From Synechococcus elongatus PCC 11801 (GTDB lineage Bacteria > Cyanobacteriota > Cyanobacteriia > Synechococcales > Synechococcaceae): a DNA stretch of 64,000 nt. The DNA is taken from contig NZ_CP030139.2 in NCBI RefSeq assembly GCF_003846445.2, forward strand, positions 930,001-994,000, read 5' to 3'. Below, one piece after another: positions 17,266-26,682 of this stretch; positions within the stretch are counted from its first letter, which is position 1, and each line of letters opens with the position of its first letter. The translations under genes were made by a program, and so were the position numbers. The notes below the pieces were generated by a model. It ran no database searches. It worked only from the letters and a program-made list of their open reading frames with translations, and was not told the origin of the DNA.

Positions 17266-19737
17266 ATGGCTGCTGCTTCACTGTCCTGCCCAGAATTGTT
17301 GGCACCTGCGGGCGACTGGGACTGTCTGCAAGCTGCGATTGAAAATGGGGCGGATGCAGTTTATTTCGGCCTCGATCGCTTTAATGCGCGGATGCGAGCC
17401 CACAACTTTACTGAGGCGGATCTGCCGGAAGTGGTGGCGACGCTGCACCAACGCGGGCTCAAAGCCTATGTCACTCTCAATACCCTGATCTTTCCGCAGG
17501 AGCTCCCTGCTGCTGAGCAATACCTGCGATCGATCATCAGTGCCGGTGTCGATGCGGCGATCGTGCAGGACGTGGGCTTGTGTCAGCTGATTCGCCATCT
17601 GTCACCGACGTTCCCGATCCATGCCTCGACCCAGATGACGATCAGCAGTGCGGCTGGGGTTGCGTTTGCCCACGATCTGGGCTGCCAGCTAGTCGTTCTG
17701 GCCCGGGAAAACTCCCTTGCGGAAATCCAGAAAATTCGACAGCAAACGGCGGCCCTCAACAAAGTCTTACCGCTGGAAGTGTTCGTGCATGGGGCACTCT
17801 GTGTGGCCTATAGCGGCGCTTGCCTCACCTCCGAAGCCTTGGGCGGGCGATCGGCCAATCGGGGCGAATGTGCCCAAGCCTGCCGCATGAGCTATGACCT
17901 GATTGCTGATGGCGAAACGGTCGATCTGGGCGATCGCCAGTACTTGCTCAGTCCCCAAGACTTGATGGGGATTGAACTGTTGCCGGAGCTGATCGCCGCT
18001 GGCGTCTGCAGTCTCAAAATTGAAGGCCGGCTCAAGGCACCGGAGTATGTCGCCAGTGTCACCCGCCGTTACCGTGAGGCAATCGATCGCGCTTGGTTAG
18101 GCCAGAGCACGGTGCTCGACCCGAGCGATCGCTACGAGTTGGAGATGGCCTTTTCGCGGGGGCTGTCCTCCGGTTGGTTACAGGGCATCGATAACCAAGC
18201 CCTGGTCCAAGGTCGCTATGCCAAAAAACGAGGCGTTGCTCTGGGCACCGTTCTAGCGGTCGATCGCCGGGGTATTCAAGTGGAGCCGCTAGCCCCGATT
18301 CAGGCCGGAGATGGCCTGCTGATCGAAACGGATCGGGGCGATCGCGGCGGGCGGGTCTATCAGGTGGAGCCGATCGCTGGTCAACGCCTGCGCCTTTGTT
18401 TCAGCCGCGAGTTTGATCTGCGAGCGGTGCAAGTCGGCGATCGCCTCTGGAAAACCAGCGATCCGTCCCTTGAAAAAGAATTGCGCCAAAGTTTTAGTGC
18501 AGAGCAGCCTCGCTGGAAGCAGCCGGTGGATCTGACGGTGCAAGGTGCGATCAAACAGCCCTTGACCGTGATTGCTTGCGATCGCCAAGGCCATCAAGTC
18601 ACGGTGCAATCTGAACAGCTCTTGCAGGCAGCGACTCAGCATCCCCTCGATCGCGATCGCCTGGCCGCCCAATTGGGACGGCTGGGAAACACCGCCTTTG
18701 AGTTAGGGTCCCTCGAAAATCAGCTACCGGATGGCCTAATTCTGCCGATCAGTGAACTGAATCGCCTGCGGCGGCAGTGGGTGAGTGCGTTAGAAACGCA
18801 GCGATCGCAGCCGAGTCATTGGCCGCTGAATGCCACAGCCCGTTTGAGTAGCCTCTTACCTCAACGGCCGGCGACCCAACCGCGATCGCCAGAACTGACG
18901 GTACTGGTACGCAATCTGCCGCAGCTGCAAGCCGCGATCGCTACCCAAGCAACGCGACTCTACTGCGAGTTTGAAGATCCGCGCCGCTACCGCGAAGCAG
19001 TCCAAGTCTTCCGGCAAGCGCAGCGATCGGAACAAACCATTTGGCTAGCCCCGCCGCGCATCTACAAGCCAGGCGAGACTTGGATTTTGGAGCAGGTGCG
19101 ACGAGCAGAACCGGACGGCTATCTGGTTCGCAACTACGATCACCTCGCTGCTTTTCAAGGCGATCGCTGTGTGGGCGATTTCTCCCTGAATGTGGCCAAT
19201 CCTCTGACTGCAGCTCATTGGGTGGAACAGACCGGGCTGGAGTGGCTGACGGCTTCCTACGACCTCAATGCTCAACAACTATTGGATTTATTGGCGCAGA
19301 CGCCGCCCGATTGGCTGGAAGTGACGATTCACCAGCACATGCCGCTGTTCCACATGGAGCACTGCGTGTTTTGTGCCTTCCTCAGCGACGGCCATGATTT
19401 CCGCGACTGTGGTCGCCCCTGCGAACAGCAAGAAGTGCGGCTGCGCGATCGCGTTGGTGTAGAACATATCCTCAAGGCTGACGCGGGCTGCCGCAACACG
19501 CTTTACAACGGCACGGCGCAAACGGGGGCAGAATTTGTCCCTGCGCTGCAAAGCCAAGGGCTGTTCCGCTTCCGGATCGATTGTCTAGAGGAGTCGCCAG
19601 CTCAGGTCACGCAACTCTGCGATCGCTATTGGCAACTTTTGCAAGGGCAATGCAGCGGCGAACAACTCTGGCGTGAGCTGAAGTTGATGCGTCAGCTAGG
19701 GGTGACTCGCGGCACCCTCACGACTGTGACCCGCTAA
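17266..19737 (+). CDS. U32-family protein (RlhA/YrrO-like), DUF3656 C-terminus
   Basis: An 823-residue U32 'peptidase' family protein. The N-terminus is diagnostic (CPELLAPAGDWDCLQAA, then ADAVYFG), as is the cysteine-rich signature VHGALCVAYSGACLTS and GECAQACR around residues 165-205. The E. coli member RlhA is needed for hydroxylation of 23S rRNA C2501, and other relatives hydroxylate tRNA or ubiquinone. rRNA modification is therefore a better guess than proteolysis. The long C-terminal half contains DUF3656-like and second U32-like regions with further cysteines (HCVFCAF, CGRPCEQ). The full-length bacterial family is ~650-850 residues. The gene is rich in HIP1 sites. Confidence 0.88.
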   Translation: MAAASLSCPELLAPAGDWDCLQAAIENGADAVYFGLDRFNARMRAHNFTEADLPEVVATLHQRGLKAYVTLNTLIFPQELPAAEQYLRSIISAGVDAAIVQDVGLCQLIRHLSPTFPIHASTQMTISSAAGVAFAHDLGCQLVVLARENSLAEIQKIRQQTAALNKVLPLEVFVHGALCVAYSGACLTSEALGGRSANRGECAQACRMSYDLIADGETVDLGDRQYLLSPQDLMGIELLPELIAAGVCSLKIEGRLKAPEYVASVTRRYREAIDRAWLGQSTVLDPSDRYELEMAFSRGLSSGWLQGIDNQALVQGRYAKKRGVALGTVLAVDRRGIQVEPLAPIQAGDGLLIETDRGDRGGRVYQVEPIAGQRLRLCFSREFDLRAVQVGDRLWKTSDPSLEKELRQSFSAEQPRWKQPVDLTVQGAIKQPLTVIACDRQGHQVTVQSEQLLQAATQHPLDRDRLAAQLGRLGNTAFELGSLENQLPDGLILPISELNRLRRQWVSALETQRSQPSHWPLNATARLSSLLPQRPATQPRSPELTVLVRNLPQLQAAIATQATRLYCEFEDPRRYREAVQVFRQAQRSEQTIWLAPPRIYKPGETWILEQVRRAEPDGYLVRNYDHLAAFQGDRCVGDFSLNVANPLTAAHWVEQTGLEWLTASYDLNAQQLLDLLAQTPPDWLEVTIHQHMPLFHMEHCVFCAFLSDGHDFRDCGRPCEQQEVRLRDRVGVEHILKADAGCRNTLYNGTAQTGAEFVPALQSQGLFRFRIDCLEESPAQVTQLCDRYWQLLQGQCSGEQLWRELKLMRQLGVTRGTLTTVTR

Positions 19738-19824
19738 CCCTGGACTAACGTGCCTTGACAGAGGAAAACCCACCCGCTTTTCTCAGGGAGTGAAATATCG
19801 TTGCTCTCTCGCTCTAGGCTGCCC

Positions 19825-20517
19825 ATGCCTCCTGAACCTCGCCTTGCAGGTCGCCGGCTCCGGCGCCAATGGGTCAAGCGAAATCTGCTCAGTATGCTTG
19901 CCGGACTCTTGATTGGGAGTGCTTGGAGAGTTGGCAGTCTTCTCGTTCGGGGATCCTTTGTTCCTTTTGGGTTGCTGTTGCTGTACTTAGGTGTTTGTCA
20001 GTACGGTCTCGGCGGGATCCTCTGTCTGGCACTCGGCGTGATTTTGGAGAGTGCTCTCCTGTTTGGGGGGATCGTGGGATGGGCGCAACAAAAGCTACTC
20101 CGAGGCTGGATTACTAGCCCCAAAATTTGGATCGGCAGCGCCATTCTCGGTTGGGGCGTTTTCACCGTCGCGATCTTCAATTTCCTCGTCTCGTTGTCCT
20201 ATTCACCCGGTGGCGCGATCGCCAGTGGTTTGATCGCGATCGCGGCGGGGAGTGGCATGGGCTATGGGCAATCTCGGCAGTTGGGTCGGGCGATCGCTGA
20301 GTCCGATCGCTGGTTTCACTTGCACGTTGCCATGAGTGTTGTTTCGGTAATTGCAATCAGCGCAACTGAATTGCTCGGTCGTCCGCTAGGACTCAGCTTT
20401 TTAGGATCAAACCTCCTGATCATCCTCGCGGTCCCGATTTATACGCTGCTGACGGGTTCCCTACTGGCTGAATTAACAGCTCAGACTGAAGCTGCTGTGC
20501 TGGATTCAGCGGGATAA
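19825..20517 (+). CDS. hypothetical multi-spanning membrane protein
   Basis: A 230-residue protein with a basic N-terminus (RLAGRRLRRQWVKR) and about six hydrophobic helices in three pairs. I recognise no domain. ATG at 19825 is chosen over a TTG at 19801. It follows the U32 gene by ~90 bases on the same strand, though no functional link is evident. It converges with ribE with only 25 bases between the stops. Confidence 0.65.
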   Translation: MPPEPRLAGRRLRRQWVKRNLLSMLAGLLIGSAWRVGSLLVRGSFVPFGLLLLYLGVCQYGLGGILCLALGVILESALLFGGIVGWAQQKLLRGWITSPKIWIGSAILGWGVFTVAIFNFLVSLSYSPGGAIASGLIAIAAGSGMGYGQSRQLGRAIAESDRWFHLHVAMSVVSVIAISATELLGRPLGLSFLGSNLLIILAVPIYTLLTGSLLAELTAQTEAAVLDSAG

Positions 20518-20542
20518 GGACAGACCTTCGCCTGACACCAGT

Positions 20543-21202
20543 TCAGACATAGCCATGCTCTGTCAAGAACTCCAGACTGATGTCTGATTGAGAGGTAGCC
20601 TGACCGGAATGACGCAGGAGCCGTTCCACATACTTGCCGAGAATGTCGCCCTCAAGGTTGACGCGATCGCCCGCTTGCAAGCGGCTCAGGGTTGTCTCTT
20701 GGTAGGTGTGGGGAATCACTGCCACCGTGAACCAATGCCCGTCGCGATCGCAGTCAGCGATCGTCAAACTAATGCCGTTGACAGCGATACTGCCCTTTTC
20801 GACGAGGTAACGCTGCAGTGAACCGGCAGGCACCCCAAATTTGAGCAGCCAAGATTGCTCGGTCGCCTCAGCACTGATCAGCCAGCCCACGCCATCAACG
20901 TGACCGGTGACAAAGTGACCACCGACTTTACCGCCAGCGCGCAAAGAGCTTTCCAGATTGACTCGAGCGCCCGGTGGCAGATCCCCAAGCGTCGAGCGTT
21001 GCAGCGTTTCTGGGGACACATCCGCCAAAAAGCCATTGCCAAGACATTGGGTTGCCGTCAGGCAAATGCCATCGACGGCAATGCTGTCACCGATCGCCAG
21101 ATCCTGCAGAATCGCTTGGATATCGCCGGCCACACAGTGAATTCGGACTGCGCCGTCTAGAACTGTTAGTTCTCCCAGCGCCTGCACTAGACCCGTAAAC
21201 AT
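20543..21202 (-). CDS. ribE: riboflavin synthase, alpha chain
   Basis: RibE dismutates two 6,7-dimethyl-8-ribityllumazines to riboflavin. The 219-residue protein shows the internal duplication of the family: MFTGLVQALG...GDSIAVDGICLTAT in the first barrel and GWLISA...GSIAVNGISLTIAD in the second, with HFVTGHVDGVG between them. ATG at 21202 gives the conserved MFTGLV start; an upstream TTG would add 47 unrelated residues. It acts in cytosolic flavin synthesis. No other rib gene is adjacent. Confidence 0.95.
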   Translation of the reverse strand: MFTGLVQALGELTVLDGAVRIHCVAGDIQAILQDLAIGDSIAVDGICLTATQCLGNGFLADVSPETLQRSTLGDLPPGARVNLESSLRAGGKVGGHFVTGHVDGVGWLISAEATEQSWLLKFGVPAGSLQRYLVEKGSIAVNGISLTIADCDRDGHWFTVAVIPHTYQETTLSRLQAGDRVNLEGDILGKYVERLLRHSGQATSQSDISLEFLTEHGYV

Positions 21203-21380
21203 GGCAATTTCCGCACGCCACCCTTGATCTTCACTTGAACGAGAACCCTTTAGGCCAGCGGTCGTCTCATCTCTTGACCTTTTTCTATCTCGGCGCCTAT
21301 GGCCTTGAGTGCTGTCCAATGTTCTGAGCAGGAGATTACCCAAAGGCCATCTCCTTTTGAGTAGTCAGCACTGCCAGAAT

Positions 21381-24218
21381 CTAGTCAGTCTCTGATGGAG
21401 CGATCGCAGTAGGCTCTGCTGCTAGGTTAGGTTCTGGGAAAAGCTGTTTCAGACTTTCCACGAGGCTGGGGGTCATCACGATGCGATCTTGATAAGCCGC
21501 AATAACGCGGGTCAAAGCTGGCAAGCTATTGCGCGAAGCTTCAAGATAGAGCGGCTCAACGTAGAGCAGCGATTGCTCGATGGGAATCACCAAAAGATTG
21601 CCTTCTGCCGCCCGAGATCCTTCCCGATTCCACAGCGTGATTTGCTCAGAGATGCGGGGGTCTTGGTTAATGCGAGCAGTAATCTGCTCAGGACCAAAAA
21701 TCAGCCGTTGTCGCGGAAACTCGTAGAGCAAAAGACGACCGTACTGATCACCATCCGATCGCCCTGCCAGCCAAGCAATCATGTTGTTGCGACCCAAGGG
21801 CGTAAAGGGCGTCAGAATCAGGAACTCTTCGCCCTCAGCAGTCGGTAGACGAGTAATTAAGTAATAGGGCTGAACCGTTGCCGTTTCGCCAGCGTAGATT
21901 TCGAGGGGATAGGCCCACTGGTCATCGCGGTTATAGAAAACTTGCGGATCGAGGACGTGGTAGGTCAGCAGCTGCGACGATTGAGCTTTGAAGAGGTCAG
22001 TGGGATAGCGTAAGTGCGATCGCAAGATCGGCGCCATGGCATCCAACGGCTGGAACAGGGTTGGGAACAGCCGCGACCAAGTCCGGATTAAGGGATCGCT
22101 GGGGTCAACAATGTAGAACTTGGCGCTGCCGTTGTAGGCATCGATCACCACTTTGACGGAATTGCGGATGTAGTTGAAAGGCTGTTCTCCCGGGTCAGCA
22201 TAGGGGTAGCGATCGCTGACGGTGTAGGCATCCAAAATCCAAAACAGTGAGCTTTGCCCAAGCCCCGCCGTCGCAGCGCTCTCGGAGTTGACCGTGACCA
22301 GATAGGGTTCAGCGTCATAGCGGAGAAATGGGGCGATCGCTCGCACTCGGTCTTTAATTTGTCGCCGGAAGAGCACTCGCGTCTGGGCCGTCAGGTCACC
22401 GGAAAACGGCAAGCGCCAATCGCGCAGATAGAGGGCAAAGAGCAAACGCTGAGCGTAGTTTCCCAGCTGAACTCCCCCACTGCCGTCGTAGACGTTGTAG
22501 GCATTGTCATTGCCGCTGGGATAGTCCAACTCTTGGGTACGGCTGGGAGTAAAGACATAGTTGCGAGTGAGCTGGCCGTAGTAAATCCGAGGATTCTCGA
22601 CGGAGATAGCTGCTTTGACAGCCTCGGCACTAATCCCTAGGCTGGCATCGCCGTTAATGCGCGTATTCGCTCCGATGTCCTTGACAAAGTAATGCGGCAA
22701 GCCATCAGGGGCGCTGCTATTGACGGGACTGAGGGTAAAGCCATAGCCATGGGTGTAGATCAGATGCTCATTGACCCAGGTTTTAGCGGCAGCAGGGATG
22801 GCGGTGTAGTCCAGCTCTCGGGCTGCAATAATCACCTGCTGCAGGGCTTTGCCAAAACTGGTCTGGAGTAGATAGCGATCGATTTGTGCTGTCGGGAAGC
22901 TGTAGTAAAGGCGGATTTGCTGGAGTTGACGGTTACTTTGCAGCAGCGGCCGCGTATCCCAAAGCCGGATATTCTGCACCGTTTCTCGATTGGCACGGAG
23001 CACCGCACGGTTCAGGCTGGGCTGAGGGTCGAAGGTTTGGGTCTCAATTTGGTCAAGACCAAAGGCGCGACGGGTAAAGACGATCGCCTGTTTGAGATAG
23101 GGCAGTTCTCGGGCCAGCTCATTGGGCTGCACCACCAATTGCTGCACGATCGCGGGCAAGGTCACCCAAATCAGGACACTGGCGATCGCGCCCAGTTGTA
23201 GGTTGCGAATCCAGCGGCTGGACAGCAGACCACGCCGAGTTTTCCAGAACAGTGCGATCGCCGCGATGCCAAAGAGCGCCATCCAAATTCGTAGCAGGGG
23301 CAGTTTGATCCAGCGATCGGTAAAGCCAATGCCGTAGACTGCGCCTAATTCAGAGAACAGCAACTCGCGCTGTGCCAGCCAGCAATGCCCAATTAGAAAT
23401 AGAGCGATCGCGACCGTTAACCGTACGAGATGCCGTTGCTGGGTCGGAGCAAAGCCACGAAACTCCGCATTGCTAACGCTGTGATTCGCTAAGTAGTAGA
23501 TGGCAAGAACGGCACAAAAGCTGAAAGCCAGCGCAATCCAGAGATCGAACTGCAAGACCTCCAGTGCGGGTAAGCGGAATAGATAGAACGCCAAATCTTG
23601 CTGAAAGATGGGATCGCGATCGCTGACACTTTCAGCCGCCAAGGCAGGCCAGATCCGCAGCCATTCCCGTGAGGTAAACAGGGCGATCGCCAAGCTCGTG
23701 ATAGTAGATAGGCCAATCAGAATCGGCCAAGGCCGCCAAAGAAACAACACGAGACTACCGAGGCCAATCACCAGCCCCCAGCCAAGGGGCCACGTCCGTT
23801 CTGTGATCAGCGGTGACTGCAGCCAATCCAGTGTCAGGATTTTTGGCAAGAGCGGTAAAGCCCCGCCATCCTGACAGGTCCAAGCGGCAATCACAGCTTG
23901 AGTGGTGAGGGCCAGCAGTGCCAGCCAGAGCAGGCTCAAGACGGTAAGGAGCCCAGTCAATTGCAGCCGGGGTGCTGAGCGATCGGGCAAAGTTGCTTGC
24001 AGTCGGGCGGCCCAGCGCAAATTGCCGCCAATCCAAGCAGCGATCGCCAGCCCAGCCACGCTAAACAACAAGACTTGAACGCCTAGTCGTCGTAAGAAAA
24101 CCGTGGGAATTCCCAGCTCGGCAAACCATAGGGTTTCGACGTGGATGCGTGTTAGCATCCCCAACCCCAGCAAGATCGCTGCGATCGCAATTCCCCAGCG
24201 GCTCCAGTGGCGAGGCAT
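21381..24218 (-). CDS. UPF0182 family large membrane protein
   Basis: A 945-residue member of UPF0182 (COG1615), found in cyanobacteria and actinobacteria. The first ~330 residues hold about seven transmembrane helices, with IWVTLPAIVQQLVVQPNELAR at the end of the last. The rest is a large soluble, probably extracytoplasmic, domain with the family blocks ASNLRLWDTRPL-like (here NIRLWDTRPL) and YTHGYGFTLSPVN. The function is unknown in all organisms. It diverges from thrC; the spacer contains a symmetric hairpin. No frameshift is seen and the length is typical. Confidence 0.88.
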   Translation of the reverse strand: MPRHWSRWGIAIAAILLGLGMLTRIHVETLWFAELGIPTVFLRRLGVQVLLFSVAGLAIAAWIGGNLRWAARLQATLPDRSAPRLQLTGLLTVLSLLWLALLALTTQAVIAAWTCQDGGALPLLPKILTLDWLQSPLITERTWPLGWGLVIGLGSLVLFLWRPWPILIGLSTITSLAIALFTSREWLRIWPALAAESVSDRDPIFQQDLAFYLFRLPALEVLQFDLWIALAFSFCAVLAIYYLANHSVSNAEFRGFAPTQQRHLVRLTVAIALFLIGHCWLAQRELLFSELGAVYGIGFTDRWIKLPLLRIWMALFGIAAIALFWKTRRGLLSSRWIRNLQLGAIASVLIWVTLPAIVQQLVVQPNELARELPYLKQAIVFTRRAFGLDQIETQTFDPQPSLNRAVLRANRETVQNIRLWDTRPLLQSNRQLQQIRLYYSFPTAQIDRYLLQTSFGKALQQVIIAARELDYTAIPAAAKTWVNEHLIYTHGYGFTLSPVNSSAPDGLPHYFVKDIGANTRINGDASLGISAEAVKAAISVENPRIYYGQLTRNYVFTPSRTQELDYPSGNDNAYNVYDGSGGVQLGNYAQRLLFALYLRDWRLPFSGDLTAQTRVLFRRQIKDRVRAIAPFLRYDAEPYLVTVNSESAATAGLGQSSLFWILDAYTVSDRYPYADPGEQPFNYIRNSVKVVIDAYNGSAKFYIVDPSDPLIRTWSRLFPTLFQPLDAMAPILRSHLRYPTDLFKAQSSQLLTYHVLDPQVFYNRDDQWAYPLEIYAGETATVQPYYLITRLPTAEGEEFLILTPFTPLGRNNMIAWLAGRSDGDQYGRLLLYEFPRQRLIFGPEQITARINQDPRISEQITLWNREGSRAAEGNLLVIPIEQSLLYVEPLYLEASRNSLPALTRVIAAYQDRIVMTPSLVESLKQLFPEPNLAAEPTAIAPSETD

Positions 24219-24306
24219 GAACCAACCCAGTCAACGCACCGATCTTAGCCGTCGATCTGTTTCTGACCGTCTTGAAAATTGCTAGCTATCTCCAAAGTCT
24301 TCACTA

Positions 24307-24333
24307 AAACAGACTTTTTTAGTCTGTGTTTTT
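24307..24333. promoter_or_regulatory. symmetric hairpin upstream of thrC (terminator/attenuator-like)
   Basis: ACAGACT (24309-24315) and AGTCTGT (24321-24327) flank a TTTTT loop, with an A-run before and GTTTTT after. The element sits 67 bases ahead of the thrC start, between divergent genes. It resembles a short bidirectional terminator, an attenuator or an operator. No leader peptide rich in Thr or Ile codons was recognised. Confidence 0.4.
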
Positions 24334-24399
24334 GAAGGCAAATCTGTAACCGTGCTAACATCCGTGTCATCGCAGCACCCGCCGTTTCGGCAGTGACCC

Positions 24400-25692
24400 A
24401 TGACCCAAACAACACTCAACACCAGCACCGTGAAGGCACTCAAGTGTAAAGAGTGCGGTCATGAGTATGACCTGGGTGCCAAGCATGTTTGTGAGGACGT
24501 GTGTTTCGGCCCGCTGGAAGTGGTCTACGACTACGACGCCATCCGCCAACGCGTCAGTCGCGCCACCATTGAAGCGGGCCCTAATTCGATCTGGCGGTAT
24601 CGTCACTTTCTACCAGTGACCAGCGAAGACGTCATTGACGTCGGCACTGGCATGACGCCCTTGGTTGAAGCCAAACGCTTGGCTCGCCGTCTGGGTCTGA
24701 AAAAGCTTTTCATCAAAAACGACGCGGTCAACATGCCGACCTTGAGCTTCAAGGATCGGGTGGTGTCGGTGGCGCTGACTCGTGCTCGTGAGCTGGGCTT
24801 CAGCACGGTTTCCTGTGCTAGCACCGGCAACCTTGCCAATTCGACGGCGGCGATCGCAGCTCACGCAGGTCTGGACTGCTGCGTTTTCATCCCGGCTGAC
24901 CTCGAGGCCGGCAAAGTACTGGGGACGCTGATTTACAACCCGACCTTGATGGCGGTCAAAGGCAACTACGACCAAGTCAACCGCCTCTGCTCCGAAGTCG
25001 CCAATACTCACGGCTGGGGCTTCGTCAATATCAACCTGCGTCCCTACTACTCAGAAGGTTCCAAAACCTTGGGCTATGAGGTAGCAGAACAACTGGGCTG
25101 GCAACTGCCGGATCACATTGTCGCGCCGCTGGCTTCCGGTTCGTTGTTCACCAAGATCTACAAAGGCTTCCGCGAATTCGTCGACGTCGGTCTTGTCGAT
25201 GACAAAGCCGTTCGCTTCAGCGGTGCTCAAGCCGAAGGTTGTTCACCGATCGCTAAAGCCTTCCAAGAAGGTCGCGACTTCATCGCTCCTGAGAAACCGA
25301 ACACGATCGCCAAATCGATCGCGATCGGCAATCCGGCTGACGGCATCTACGCTGTCGAAATTGCCCGCAAAACCGGCGGCAACATTGAAGCGGTCAACGA
25401 CACCGAAATCATCGAAGGGATCAAGCTACTCGCTGAAACCGAAGGCATCTTCACCGAGACGGCTGGTGGCACCACCGTCGCTGTGCTCAAGAAACTGGTG
25501 GAAGCTGGCAAAATCAACCCGGATGAAACCACAGTGGTCTACATCACCGGTAACGGTCTGAAGACCCAAGAAGCAGTTCAGGGCTACATTGCCGAGCCAT
25601 TCACGATCGAGCCTAAACTTGAAAGCTTCGAGCATGCGCTAGAGCGCTCTCGGACCCTCGATCGCTTGGAATGGCAGCAAGTGCTGATCTAA
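24400..25692 (+). CDS. thrC: threonine synthase
   Basis: ThrC converts O-phosphohomoserine to threonine with PLP. In this 430-residue protein the PLP lysine lies in [15 protein letters not shown] (~120), the phosphate-binding loop is [14 protein letters not shown], and the C-terminal PLP contact is [15 protein letters not shown]. The N-terminus has a zinc-ribbon-like cluster ([18 protein letters not shown]), as in the plant/cyanobacterial-type enzymes. It is followed after 88 bases by a ubiquitin-like sulfur carrier gene, and a terminator after that suggests a two-gene unit. Confidence 0.95.
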   Translation: MTQTTLNTSTVKALKCKECGHEYDLGAKHVCEDVCFGPLEVVYDYDAIRQRVSRATIEAGPNSIWRYRHFLPVTSEDVIDVGTGMTPLVEAKRLARRLGLKKLFIKNDAVNMPTLSFKDRVVSVALTRARELGFSTVSCASTGNLANSTAAIAAHAGLDCCVFIPADLEAGKVLGTLIYNPTLMAVKGNYDQVNRLCSEVANTHGWGFVNINLRPYYSEGSKTLGYEVAEQLGWQLPDHIVAPLASGSLFTKIYKGFREFVDVGLVDDKAVRFSGAQAEGCSPIAKAFQEGRDFIAPEKPNTIAKSIAIGNPADGIYAVEIARKTGGNIEAVNDTEIIEGIKLLAETEGIFTETAGGTTVAVLKKLVEAGKINPDETTVVYITGNGLKTQEAVQGYIAEPFTIEPKLESFEHALERSRTLDRLEWQQVLI

Positions 25693-25780
25693 GCTGCGAT
25701 CGCCTCTTATTGATACAAATGAGCGGCAGCTGCGAGGCTGCCGTTTCGCTGAGTTCCCTTCTTTGACTTCTGCAAGTTCC

Positions 25781-26056
25781 ATGGCCATCACCGTTCTGAT
25801 CCCCACGCCCCTGCAAAAATTCACCAACAACCAAGCCAGCTTGGAATGTGAAGCTAGCGATGTGAAATCGCTATTGGATGCACTGGAGCAATCCTTTCCG
25901 GGTATCAAGGCACGTCTATGCGATGAGCAAGGCCAGCTGCGCCGCTTCCTGAATGTCTACGTCAATAGCGAAGACATTCGCTTCCTCGATGGTATTCAAA
26001 CCAGCCTGGGTAATGGCGATGAAGTCAGCATTGTGCCGGCGGTAGCAGGCGGCTGA
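25781..26056 (+). CDS. MoaD/ThiS-family ubiquitin-like sulfur carrier
   Basis: A 91-residue beta-grasp protein ending in the diagnostic Gly-Gly (VPAVAGG), which is adenylated and thiocarboxylated in this family. The middle [20 protein letters not shown] and [12 protein letters not shown] match the MoaD-like branch near CysO. ATG at 25781 is used. Position directly behind thrC, with a shared downstream terminator, suggests a role as sulfide donor in amino-acid synthesis (for example homocysteine or cysteine) rather than molybdopterin. That is inference; no E1-like or JAMM protease gene is nearby. Confidence 0.85.
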   Translation: MAITVLIPTPLQKFTNNQASLECEASDVKSLLDALEQSFPGIKARLCDEQGQLRRFLNVYVNSEDIRFLDGIQTSLGNGDEVSIVPAVAGG

Positions 26057-26126
26057 AGCGATCGCGGGCTCACTCTCACGGCGCATGATGACAGCGTGAC
26101 AAGGGACTCTCCAGTCTCTTGACAGG

Positions 26127-26152
26127 AAAAGGGGCTCTGGCCCCTTTCTTGT
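26127..26152 (+). terminator. intrinsic terminator of the thrC - sulfur carrier unit
   Basis: AGGGGC and GCCCCT pair around a TCTG loop (stem extended by A-T pairs), followed by TTTCTTGTT. It lies 70 bases after the sulfur-carrier stop. Confidence 0.8.
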
Positions 26153-26231
26153 TAGAGACATCAGCAATGATCTGGATTGCTGACAGGAACTGAGACAATC
26201 AACTCCAGCAATGAGCGATCGGGAGAGTGAC

Positions 26232-26642
26232 ATGGATACAAACTGGATGGCTGCAGAACAGCGTCTGCAACAGTATCGGTGTCAGACTGAAGCCATTGAC
26301 TGGAGTCCTACAGAACGCCAGCAAGTGTGTGCCGACCTCCGCATCCTTGTTGCCGCCGCGGATTTTCTCACCCTGGGGATCTGTGCTGAGACCTCTGCAG
26401 CTGCTCAAGATGCCTTGGCAGTGTATTGGGATGCACTCCAGCAACCAGCGCTAGATCCTACAGACTTGCCCACGATCGCGGAGCCCTGTTTTCTCAAAGC
26501 CAATGGGCGATCGGGACGGCTGCTCTTGGATCCATATGAGGGCGACTATCGCGGTGTGCTGATTACCGTACATTCAGACCTAGCTGACGGCCCCAGCGGT
26601 ACCTATGGCCATTTCCCACTCGATCTTTTTGCAGCTGCCTAG
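26232..26642 (+). CDS. DUF1824 family protein
   Basis: A 136-residue cyanobacterial protein of the DUF1824 family, recognised from VCADLRILVAAADFLTLGIC, CFLKANGRSGRLLLDPYEG and RGVLITVHSD. No function is established. ATG at 26232 is preferred because a GGGAGAG ribosome-binding site precedes it; ATG at 26211 would add seven residues. It is soluble and acidic with no signal peptide. It converges with nadK, with 40 bases between the stops. Confidence 0.8.
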   Translation: MDTNWMAAEQRLQQYRCQTEAIDWSPTERQQVCADLRILVAAADFLTLGICAETSAAAQDALAVYWDALQQPALDPTDLPTIAEPCFLKANGRSGRLLLDPYEGDYRGVLITVHSDLADGPSGTYGHFPLDLFAAA

Positions 26643-26682
26643 CCACAGCAGTGATGACTGTGGGACTGGGTCTAATTTGGGT

